The translations under genes and the position numbers were made by a program. Below the pieces are notes generated by a model. The model had not been told where the DNA came from, ran no database searches, and worked only from the letters and a program-made list of their open reading frames with translations. Below, piece by piece: positions 1-5,554 of a stretch of 5,648 bases of DNA (positions are counted from its first letter, which is position 1; each line of letters opens with the position of its first letter). This DNA is from Pseudomonadota bacterium (GTDB lineage: Bacteria; Desulfobacterota; Desulfobaccia; Desulfobaccales; 0-14-0-80-60-11), in the NCBI GenBank assembly GCA_018897875.1, contig JAHIKF010000012.1, positions 1 to 5,648 on the forward strand. The letters run 5' to 3'.

Positions 1-938
1 CCGACCACGCCTCCCAGAGCGGCCAGGACCGCCAGGAGAATGGGCCCGGCCAGCACCCACACCACCAGCGCCGCGGCCAGCCAGATGCCGGGCAGGCAGT
101 ATTTCAGATACAGCAGTTGCCTGGTCAGCCAGGTGTTCCAGCCGGCCATGGTCTGCCCCACGAGATGGGTTTCCAGGATGGCGGTGGCCACGGGGACCGT
201 CCGGATGCCGAACCGCAACAAGCGCTGCCCCAGGGGAAAGTCGTCCAGCACATTTTGCCCCAGGACGCCGGCGATCCCATAGGCGTGGAAGACGGACCGG
301 AGCAGCGCGGTGGCCCCGCCCCAGGGTAGGGCGATAAAGGCAAAACCGTGCAGCAGGTGCAGGGTCAACACCGTCTGGAGCATCCCCAAGGTCGGCACCC
401 GGGCATCGCCGGCAACGATGCGGTGGAAACCGGAGGTCAGGCTTGCTGCCCCGGTGACCAGGGGGTGAATGAGATCCCGGAGAAAGTTTGGCCGGGCCTG
501 GTGCGTGCTGTCGCAAAACACCAAAATTTCCACGGAGTCGTCCAGGGCCCCCACCGCGGCCAGGATGTTGTGGTTCTTCTGGGAGCAGCCGGCCGCCGGG
601 CCGCTGACGATGTGGCGGCTATGGGGATGACGGGACAGCAAGGCCCGGACCAGGGAAGTGGCGGGGTCATTGAGGTCCCGGGTGACCAGGACGGTTTCAT
701 AGTTGGGATAGGGCTGGTTGAGCAGCGAGCTCAGCGCGGCCTCCATTTCCGGCGAGTCCCCGGTCAAAGGCACAACGAGGGCGACCTTGGGGTAGGCGGG
801 CCAGGATTCGGCCGCCGGGGCTGAGCCTTCGGGGTCACACCCCGGAAAACTCCGGCGCACATGCCGGCGGCTGTAGAGCAGCAGCACCAGCAGGAGCACT
901 ATCTCCAAGGCCATGGAGGCCAACATCAGGGTCGTCAA
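1..938 (-). CDS. Membrane-anchored glycosyltransferase, GT2/GT21 (ceramide glucosyltransferase/HpnI-like), 3' end outside window
   Basis: The first 312 codons are present; the C-terminus lies beyond the left edge. It probably transfers a sugar from a nucleotide donor to a lipid acceptor at the cytoplasmic face of the inner membrane. Residues 10-22 form an N-terminal membrane anchor. A GT-A fold follows: VALVVPL (52-58), a typical first strand; SLLNQPYPNYE (71-81), matching the family's 'Q.YP.YE' signature; QKNHNILAA (120-128); the acidic motif FCDST (141-145) where DxD is usual; GGATALLRSVF (207-217); and LDDFPLG (231-237), the third acidic motif that holds the catalytic Asp. The segment WNTWLTRQ (267-274) stands where QxxRW is expected and is degenerate. 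Residues 280-312 begin a C-terminal membrane region. The order of motifs fits GT21 and the hopanoid-linked HpnI group, but the acceptor is unknown. I chose the TTG at 938-936 because AGGAG lies 7 bases upstream and a stop directly precedes it; the ATG at 926-924 is the alternative. Confidence 0.88.
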   Translation of the reverse strand, partial: MTTLMLASMALEIVLLLVLLLYSRRHVRRSFPGCDPEGSAPAAESWPAYPKVALVVPLTGDSPEMEAALSSLLNQPYPNYETVLVTRDLNDPATSLVRALLSRHPHSRHIVSGPAAGCSQKNHNILAAVGALDDSVEILVFCDSTHQARPNFLRDLIHPLVTGAASLTSGFHRIVAGDARVPTLGMLQTVLTLHLLHGFAFIALPWGGATALLRSVFHAYGIAGVLGQNVLDDFPLGQRLLRFGIRTVPVATAILETHLVGQTMAGWNTWLTRQLLYLKYCLPGIWLAAALVVWVLAGPILLAVLAALGGVV

Positions 939-945
939 TCAATTT

Positions 946-950
946 CTCCT
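946..950 (-). promoter_or_regulatory. Ribosome binding site that decides a TTG start
   Basis: On the minus strand AGGAG is followed by 7 bases and then TTG (938-936). The next in-frame ATG (926-924) would be 19 bases from this site, too far for normal initiation. The in-frame TGA at 941-939 excludes any earlier start. The glycosyltransferase therefore most likely begins at TTG. Confidence 0.75.
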
Positions 951-1008
951 AAAAGTCATTTCAAAACCGATTTCCGGCGTTATTTTGAATCAACCGGGGC
1001 AGCTTAAG

Positions 1009-1122
1009 TTGGGAAAGAATCGCCCCCCTTTTCTAAAGGGGGGCAGGGGGGATTAAATAAGCGCTTGATAATCCCCCTAAATCCCCCTTTAGGAAAGGGG
1101 GACTTAAAACCGCCGTTCCCAA
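1009..1122. repeat. Nested inverted repeat, MITE- or REP-like
   Basis: The ends are TTGGGAA (1009-1015) and TTCCCAA (1116-1122). Inside, 1021-1055 and 1069-1102 are imperfect reverse complements rich in runs of C and G, ending in GATTA and TAATC. Each arm also has its own small palindrome, with a run of C plus TTT facing AAA plus a run of G (1022-1043 and 1083-1100). The central spacer holds AAGCGCTT (1059-1066). The element could fold as one long hairpin or two small ones. There is no open reading frame in it and no clear target-site duplication. Similar C/G-run repeats are widespread in bacterial intergenic DNA; whether this one is mobile is inference. Confidence 0.75.
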
Positions 1123-1310
1123 CCTTTAACTAGTTGAGAGAACATATTTGCAGCCTAAGACAGGTTTTGCAATAGGTTCTAAGGTCATTTGACCCGGCCG
1201 GGGCGTCCCACCCTAAAATAAAAGGCCGGGCGCTTTGACCCAGCCAAGCCCCGTAGGCTGAAAATCACTTACCAGATAGCCTTCGGGCCTGTCAAGGGAA
1301 ATACCGGACC

Positions 1311-1346
1311 CTCATTAAGACTCGGATTAATGAGTGAACCTCATTA
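1311..1346. promoter_or_regulatory. Possible operator: dyad CTCATTAA-N8-TTAATGAG plus a third half-site
   Basis: CTCATTAA (1311-1318) and TTAATGAG (1327-1334) are perfect reverse complements separated by 8 bases, and CTCATTA recurs at 1340-1346. The geometry, 8-base arms with centres about one and a half helical turns apart, suits a dimeric DNA-binding protein. No regulator gene is present in the window, and the site is far (about 370 bases) from the glycosyltransferase start. It may equally be a chance hairpin. Confidence 0.25.
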
Positions 1347-1408
1347 CCCCTAATACCAAGTTCCCGTTGAAATGAAACCAATCAATCAGATAACCTATTG
1401 ATATCACC

Positions 1409-1439
1409 TGTAGGGGCGGGTTTCAAACCCGCCCCTACA
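1409..1439. repeat. Perfect 31-base palindrome, copy A
   Basis: The arms TGTAGGGGCGGGTTT and AAACCCGCCCCTACA are perfect reverse complements around one C. A near-identical copy occurs at 3258-3286. It begins 28 bases beyond the flippase stop codon on the minus strand, so its transcript would form a very stable hairpin. No T-run follows, so it is not a classical intrinsic terminator, though it could protect the 3' end of the message. This sequence type is a common dispersed intergenic repeat in several bacterial groups. Confidence 0.9.
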
Positions 1440-1466
1440 AAACGCACCCAGTATAACCCATTATTT

Positions 1467-2954
1467 TCAGGGCAATTTTCTCCCTCGGAGCCACCACCGC
1501 CCCCCCAGGATCAGGGTGGGAGCCAGGGCCAGGGCTTCGGTGACTTCCCGGGGCAGGCGACCGTCCCCCAGCAGGTACAGCAGGGCGCCTAAAAGGACGG
1601 TGAGGCCCAACTGGAGCAGGGGACGCAGGCGCATGAGCCCCAGACGCCGCTGGCAGAAAGCGACGGTTAGGATCGCCACGCCGCCCTTGGTGAGCACCAT
1701 GGCCAGGGCCGCCCCCATGAGGGGCGCCCGGGGAATGACCAGGCTGCACCAGAGTAGGTTGAAGGCCAGCCCGCACAGGTAAAAGATCAGGAGCAGCCGC
1801 TGCAGCCGCATGCTGATCATGAGCAACGCCGCCAGGTTGTGCATAAAGGCAAAGACCACGGTCACCGACAGGAGCTTTTGCAGCCAGGGGGCCTCCGGGT
1901 AATGGGGGCCGTAAACCAGGGCGATGATGCGGTCGCTCTCGATGAACAGCACGAACATGACCACCAGGGCGACGGCCAGCAGCCAGCGGCTGGTGTTCTG
2001 GGCCAGTTGGGAGACTTTGCCGCGGTCCACCTCCCAGAGTTGGACGAAGAGCGGGAACAGGACGCTCTGGAGGAGCAGACCGGAGACTATGGCCGAAAGG
2101 CCGTCGACTATCTGCCAGGGAACGCTATACTGGGCCACTCCGGCCGCCCCGACGTACTTCTGGAGGAAAAACAGGTTGGCCTTGTTGTAGATGATGGCCG
2201 AGACCTCGATGAGGGCAAACACCAGGCCCAGCCGCAGCAGGGAACCCAGCCGTCCCAGGGAAGGCCACTTAAAGCGGAAGTTCCCTCGGGAGCGCACCAG
2301 GATAAAGCTGCCTCCCAGGTTGACCAGGCTCTCGATGAGCTTGAAGGCGGCTATTACCAGGGGTGCGGCGCCCAGGGCCAGGGCGATGAGGCCGTAGCCG
2401 AAGCCCAGGCCGGCCGCCACGACTTTGATCTTGCCCTGGAGGTCCTGTCGGCCCCGCACCTCCAGGGCCACAAAGAAAGAATTGGACAAGGCCTCCAGCC
2501 CCAACCCGAGGCAGAGCATGAACATGACGTACTTGAGGGACCGGGAGTAGCCCTGCCACTCCATGAAGCCCACTACCCCGATGAGCGCCAGGACCAGCAG
2601 GATCCCCTTGAGGAGGGACACCTGGGTCAAGGCGGCGTCCGGGTCCCCGTCCTTGCGGGCCAGGAGGGACACCAGGGGCAGGTTGAGGCCGAATTCCGCC
2701 ACCAACAGGAGGATACTCCCCAAACCCACGGCCAGCATAAACTCCCCGTAGGTGGTGGCACTGACCCGGGCCAGATAGACGAGAAAAACCGCCTGCAGAG
2801 CCTCCCGGACCCAACGGGCGCTGAGCAGGTAGGCAAACTTCTGGAGGATGCGGGGAGGAGCGGACTCTTCCGGAATTGACGGGCTGGGGTTGCTTATGAG
2901 CATCAAGGGACCGGCGTTGGCCTTAAGGTTGATTTTGAAGCCCGGGGCCCCCAT
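1467..2954 (-). CDS. Wzx-type lipid-linked oligosaccharide flippase (polysaccharide biosynthesis/MOP superfamily)
   Basis: This 495-residue protein has the length and about a dozen hydrophobic segments of RfbX/Wzx flippases, which move undecaprenyl-linked sugar repeats across the inner membrane. Clear segments lie near residues 51-64, 72-98, 114-131, 141-163, 178-195, 198-220, 240-256, 282-304, 324-347, 361-382, 387-408, 411-433 and 445-463. The stretch 257-301, with NKANLFFLQKYVGAAGVAQY followed by LLLQSVLFPLF, matches the family's conserved 'D/N..ll....g...vg.Y' and 'P.f' region. The N-terminus has a polar lead of about 40 residues, and the lysine- and arginine-rich end RGRKLP is cytoplasmic. 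The ATG at 2954 is the first start codon in an otherwise open frame, but no Shine-Dalgarno sequence precedes it; a TTG/ATG pair at residues 17-18 is an alternative without a better site. The glycan transported cannot be told from sequence. Confidence 0.9.
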   Translation of the reverse strand: MGAPGFKINLKANAGPLMLISNPSPSIPEESAPPRILQKFAYLLSARWVREALQAVFLVYLARVSATTYGEFMLAVGLGSILLLVAEFGLNLPLVSLLARKDGDPDAALTQVSLLKGILLVLALIGVVGFMEWQGYSRSLKYVMFMLCLGLGLEALSNSFFVALEVRGRQDLQGKIKVVAAGLGFGYGLIALALGAAPLVIAAFKLIESLVNLGGSFILVRSRGNFRFKWPSLGRLGSLLRLGLVFALIEVSAIIYNKANLFFLQKYVGAAGVAQYSVPWQIVDGLSAIVSGLLLQSVLFPLFVQLWEVDRGKVSQLAQNTSRWLLAVALVVMFVLFIESDRIIALVYGPHYPEAPWLQKLLSVTVVFAFMHNLAALLMISMRLQRLLLIFYLCGLAFNLLWCSLVIPRAPLMGAALAMVLTKGGVAILTVAFCQRRLGLMRLRPLLQLGLTVLLGALLYLLGDGRLPREVTEALALAPTLILGGRWWLRGRKLP

Positions 2955-2976
2955 CAGGGAGCTTGCCGAAAATTCT

Positions 2977-2985
2977 TTTATACCA
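2977..2985 (-). promoter_or_regulatory. Extended -10-like promoter for the flippase gene
   Basis: On the minus strand the sequence TGGTATAAA matches the extended -10 consensus TGnTATAAT at all but the last position. Transcription would start near 2970, leaving a leader of about 15 bases before the ATG at 2954. No acceptable -35 box is seen 16-18 bases upstream, which extended -10 promoters can do without. The call rests on this short match only. Confidence 0.35.
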
Positions 2986-3257
2986 GATATTGCCGCCGCC
3001 GGTGCGGAAAAGTCGCCTGGAGGCCGGCTGGGGCCAAAATTCCAACCGGAACGCGGCCTTGGACTTCAGGGGTTGGACACCCCCGCCCGGGGTTCAGCCT
3101 CAGGGATTTCGTCAGGGTAAGGGTAAGTGAAAGTGATTGCCATGCCCGGCGCCATGTTTTATCATTTTGCCAGACAAAGCCAACGTCGGCCGGGTATCAG
3201 GCCAGGCTCAGCCTCGAAAAAGATTGGTGGTACAGGCTTTACCGTGAGAATCCAGAC

Positions 3258-3286
3258 GTAGGGGCGGGTTTAAAACCCGCCCCTAC
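3258..3286. repeat. Perfect 29-base palindrome, copy B
   Basis: The arms GTAGGGGCGGGTTT and AAACCCGCCCCTAC are perfect reverse complements around one A. It differs from copy A (1409-1439) in the loop base (A instead of C) and in lacking one outer base pair. The two copies bracket the flippase gene, one on each side. Confidence 0.9.
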
Positions 3287-3338
3287 AGGGAATTTCATGG
3301 TTGGAGAAGGCCAATACTGCGGCCATGACGGTTTACCT

Positions 3339-3363
3339 CACGCAGGCTGAAGCTTGGGCTACA
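3339..3363. repeat. Degenerate short inverted repeat
   Basis: GCAGGCT, GA, AGCTTG and GGGCTACA in order form an imperfect hairpin (CAGGCT pairs with AGCTTG at five of six positions). It resembles a decayed form of another common dispersed palindrome built on GCAGGCTGAAGCCTGC. It lies about 45 bases before the SGNH start. The call is weak because the arms are short. Confidence 0.25.
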
Positions 3364-3408
3364 GACGGGTCACTTCCCGGCGAAACCGAAAATTTTCTGG
3401 AATAGTCA

Positions 3409-4581
3409 ATGATGCCGCACCACAAAAACGATACCGCCGCCAACTGGTTCCAGCGCCATCCCAAGAAAACCCTGGTTGCGGTTATCCTGTTTTTCATCCT
3501 GGTTATCGTCTTCGGGGCGGAGAAATTCCTGGAATTCAATAACCGCCGGCACGGGATTGTGCTGGAGACGGAAGTTGAAAGACGGTATGTCCGGTTAAAG
3601 GAGTTCCGTCCCGGGGCGCGTCTGATGCTGACCTTTCCCCGCAATCACCTGCCCTACACCGACAATGTCTTCACCAAGCAGTACCGGGTTGAGATAGATA
3701 GTGACGGCTTTATTGCCCCCTCCCGGAAATATGACGCCCCCGATAAGGTCATCGTGTTCCTGGGCGGGTCTACTACCGAGTGCATGTTTGTAGACCAGGA
3801 CCAGCGGTTTCCCTACGTGACGGGGCGGATTCTGGAGCAGGAGACGGGAGCTAAAGTCAATTCCTACAACGGCGGGATGTCGGGCAGCAACAGCCTGAAC
3901 GCCATCGATATCCTGATCAACAAGGTGATCCCCTTGAAACCCGACGTCGTGGTCTTCATGGAGAACATCAACGACCTGAGCACCCTCCTGTACGAAGGGA
4001 CTTACTGGCATAAGGGTAAGGCCCGGTCGCCCCTGGAGACCCTGAAAAAGCGGCAGCTGGTGGGCAAGCTCCTGAAAGAAATTTTCATCCCCCATCTCAA
4101 CTTCGCGTATAGAAATCTCAAGAAGACCCTGTCAGGCAAAGAAGAGGACGAGTTCGCCGGCGCCCGGGGGAAAAAGCTCGTTATTGACCAGGCCAAAATG
4201 GAGCGCGATTTTGCCGCCAACCTCCAGACGATTGTCTGTACCTGCAAGGCCTGGTCCATCGTGCCGGTGCTGATGACCCAGGCCAACCGGATCACGGACC
4301 ACCCCGATCCGGTGGTGGCGGCCTACATCGCCCGGGACGGCCGCGACACCGGCATCAGCTACCAGAGATTCAAAGGGCTGTATGACGCCTTCAACGACAC
4401 CATCCGGGAAGTGGGCCGGAAAAACCACGTCATGGTCATCGACCTGGCCCGGGAAGTGCCCGCCGATAAAGAATATCTCTATGACCTGGTCCACTTCAAT
4501 GACGTCGGGTCCCAACTGGCGGCCCGGATCATTGCGGCCCGGTTGAAGGGGGTTTTGGCCCCGCAAAGCAGTGGAGAGTAA
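3409..4581 (+). CDS. Membrane-anchored SGNH/GDSL-like hydrolase or O-acyltransferase
   Basis: The 390-residue product has a short basic N-terminus, one membrane segment (residues 21-36) and a large domain expected in the periplasm. The SGNH signature is complete: VIVFLGGSTTEC (114-125) gives the nucleophile Ser121, in a GGS context where classical enzymes have GDS; YNGGMSGSNS (153-162) supplies the block II glycine; VVFMENINDL (181-190) supplies block III Asn188; and DLVH (359-362) gives the Asp359/His362 pair. SDGFIAP (98-104) matches the 'sDGfR' strand before the nucleophile in this subgroup. Such proteins remove or transfer acyl groups, often acetyl, on polysaccharides or lipids. The divergently transcribed flippase fits a role in modifying an exported glycan, but the substrate is unknown. 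Two adjacent ATGs (3409 and 3412) can serve as start; only a weak GGA lies upstream. Confidence 0.88.
   Translation: MMPHHKNDTAANWFQRHPKKTLVAVILFFILVIVFGAEKFLEFNNRRHGIVLETEVERRYVRLKEFRPGARLMLTFPRNHLPYTDNVFTKQYRVEIDSDGFIAPSRKYDAPDKVIVFLGGSTTECMFVDQDQRFPYVTGRILEQETGAKVNSYNGGMSGSNSLNAIDILINKVIPLKPDVVVFMENINDLSTLLYEGTYWHKGKARSPLETLKKRQLVGKLLKEIFIPHLNFAYRNLKKTLSGKEEDEFAGARGKKLVIDQAKMERDFAANLQTIVCTCKAWSIVPVLMTQANRITDHPDPVVAAYIARDGRDTGISYQRFKGLYDAFNDTIREVGRKNHVMVIDLAREVPADKEYLYDLVHFNDVGSQLAARIIAARLKGVLAPQSSGE
4573..4576 (+). promoter_or_regulatory. Ribosome binding site inside the end of the SGNH gene
   Basis: GGAG, followed by AG and the SGNH stop TAA, lies 10 bases before the ATG at 4587. The translation signal of the AT-rich gene is thus formed by the last sense codons of its GC-rich neighbour. 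This allows translational coupling between the two. Confidence 0.5.
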
Positions 4582-4586
4582 GTTTT

Positions 4587-5435
4587 ATGAAAGCAAAAGT
4601 TCCGCCATTTTCAGCAGAATGGCACGCCCTTGGAAGAGAAGCGGCACTGGCAGCTGAACAGCTTGCTAGTGGTGCAACCTTGTTGGGAAAAGCCAATCAT
4701 GCACAGAATGGATTGTATTTGCAGGCATTTTTGGGATTATCTCTAGGTTTAGAGAGAGTTGCGAAGTTGGTGGCAGTCGCAGATTACGCCATCGAGAATC
4801 ACGGACGATTCCCAAACAACAATGACTTAAAAAATAGATTTGGGCATCAGATCGATGTTTTGCTAAATTATTGCGATCAGCTTTCTATTAAGTGGCGAAA
4901 TGGTAAGGAATATTCTGAACGTCCTAATTTACTGATTCACAAAGGCATAGTTGAGACACTAACAGAATTTGCAAAACTCTCACGTTATTACAATTTGGAT
5001 TTAATCATAGGACGGGAAGCTAAACAAATTCCTGAACCTATTGGTGCGTGGTGGCAAAGAGTCGGACAACCCATCTTGCAAAAACACTATACAAAAAGAC
5101 AGCGGGAGAAAGATGAAGCGCAGGGTAAAATTATGCATGCCTTATTAGGTGGCATTACAATAGTTATGCATCATGATGAGCAAGAGAAAAAGATAGACAA
5201 TCTTGAAGCAAAGATGATACAGACAGGTGCTACACGCATAGTCCAAAAATATGGACGATTATACACACTACAGATTGTCCGTTGGCTTGCCTTTCTTATC
5301 ACTGACCTCTCACATATAGGGGCATATCAACACAGAATAGAGCCGTTATTGGGATTAGATGAGTATTTCGGTATTTTTATGAATAATGATGCGTATCTGA
5401 AAGACCGGAAAACATGGTCAATCTACCGGTTATAG
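4587..5435 (+). CDS. Protein of unknown function in AT-rich DNA, mainly helical, weakly AbiV/HEPN-like
   Basis: I do not recognise this 282-residue family with certainty. It is predicted mostly alpha-helical and soluble; the hydrophobic patches at 47-66, 183-194 and 228-240 look like buried helices or at most marginal membrane segments. The N-terminal part runs AAEQLASGATLL (22-33), then YLQAFLGLSLGLERVAKL (44-61) and NRFGHQIDVLL (83-93). This order, a helix with 'E..aKL' followed by a helix with a conserved-looking His, recalls AbiV and other HEPN-type proteins, but the R-x4-6-H ribonuclease motif is not clear (R84 and H87 are only three apart). A charged stretch, HHDEQEKKIDNLEAK (195-209), precedes a C-terminal part ending in DRKTWSIYRL. 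Base composition is far lower in GC than in all neighbours, and codons such as TTA, ATA and AAT are common. It starts five bases after the SGNH stop, so it may share its transcript, yet its origin looks foreign. Confidence 0.85.
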   Translation: MKAKVPPFSAEWHALGREAALAAEQLASGATLLGKANHAQNGLYLQAFLGLSLGLERVAKLVAVADYAIENHGRFPNNNDLKNRFGHQIDVLLNYCDQLSIKWRNGKEYSERPNLLIHKGIVETLTEFAKLSRYYNLDLIIGREAKQIPEPIGAWWQRVGQPILQKHYTKRQREKDEAQGKIMHALLGGITIVMHHDEQEKKIDNLEAKMIQTGATRIVQKYGRLYTLQIVRWLAFLITDLSHIGAYQHRIEPLLGLDEYFGIFMNNDAYLKDRKTWSIYRL

Positions 5436-5451
5436 GATCGGCTCTATTCCG

Positions 5452-5476
5452 AATACCTCACCCCTCCGAGGGTATT
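5452..5476. other. Small hairpin just after the AT-rich gene
   Basis: AATACCTC (5452-5459) pairs with GAGGGTATT (5468-5476) with one bulged G. It lies 16 bases after the stop codon and is not followed by a T-run. It may stabilise the message end or simply mark the right border of the foreign segment. Confidence 0.35.
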
Positions 5477-5497
5477 GTGGCACCGGGAAATTTATTA

Positions 5498-5549
5498 TCC
5501 ATCCCTTAATCCCTTCTCCTAAAAGGGGATTGGGGGATGGAGCATTTTT
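5498..5549 (+). terminator. Probable intrinsic terminator between convergent genes
   Basis: TCCATCCC (5498-5505) pairs with GGGATGGA (5534-5541), and the pairing continues inward, imperfectly, through AATCCC and GGGGATT to a loop near 5517-5521. GCATTTTT follows at 5542-5549. This would stop transcription from the plus-strand genes before the minus-strand gene at the right edge. The sequence also resembles the C/G-run class of dispersed repeats seen at 1009-1122, so it may be a repeat recruited as a terminator. On the opposite strand only an A/T-rich stretch without a pure T-run follows the hairpin. Confidence 0.55.
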
Positions 5550-5554
5550 CTAAG

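Larger units (their letters stand above)
939..1466. other. Non-coding gap of 528 bases between two minus-strand genes
   Basis: No convincing coding frame is visible on either strand. The gap contains the ribosome binding site of the glycosyltransferase gene, a large nested inverted repeat (1009-1122), a dyad of CTCATTAA half-sites (1311-1334) and a perfect palindrome (1409-1439). The rest, about 1136-1310 and 1347-1408, has no structure I can name beyond two short copies of TTTGACCC (near 1188 and 1234). I found no good -35/-10 pair for the glycosyltransferase gene. The length of the gap suggests that gene is not simply co-transcribed with the flippase gene. Confidence 0.7.
2955..3408. other. 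Divergent intergenic region, 454 bases
   Basis: The region separates the minus-strand flippase from the plus-strand SGNH gene and should hold both promoters. Only the flippase -10-like site is visible. It contains palindrome copy B (3258-3286) and a decayed inverted repeat near 3339-3363. Between 3000 and 3257 I see no gene and no strong structure; the open frame over 2848-3120 on the plus strand is antisense to the flippase start and has no family features. Confidence 0.6.

Noticed and set aside
348..824. Open frame of 158 codons on the plus strand
   Set aside because: It is antisense to the glycosyltransferase, whose motifs are clear, and its G/Q-rich product has no recognisable fold.
1409..1439. 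Palindrome as a classical intrinsic terminator of the flippase gene
   Set aside because: The stem is strong and near the stop codon, but no T-run follows on the minus strand, and an almost identical copy lies upstream of the gene, so it is better listed as a repeat.
1839..2879. Open frame of 346 codons on the plus strand opposite the flippase gene
   Set aside because: It lies entirely antisense to a clear membrane protein. Its product is rich in Q, G, E, D and H, with no domain; the charge mirrors the antisense of hydrophobic codons. The length comes from GC-rich codon bias.
2848..3120. Open frame of 90 codons on the plus strand at the divergent region
   Set aside because: It overlaps the flippase start in antisense, has no ribosome binding site and shows no family features.
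1009..3286. CRISPR array or tandem repeat array
   Set aside because: The repeats are isolated palindromes at irregular distances of very different kinds; there are no regularly spaced repeats with unique spacers.
3595..4095. Open frame of 166 codons on the minus strand (and 4132-4566)
   Set aside because: Both are antisense to the SGNH gene, which has all four family blocks in the other frame.
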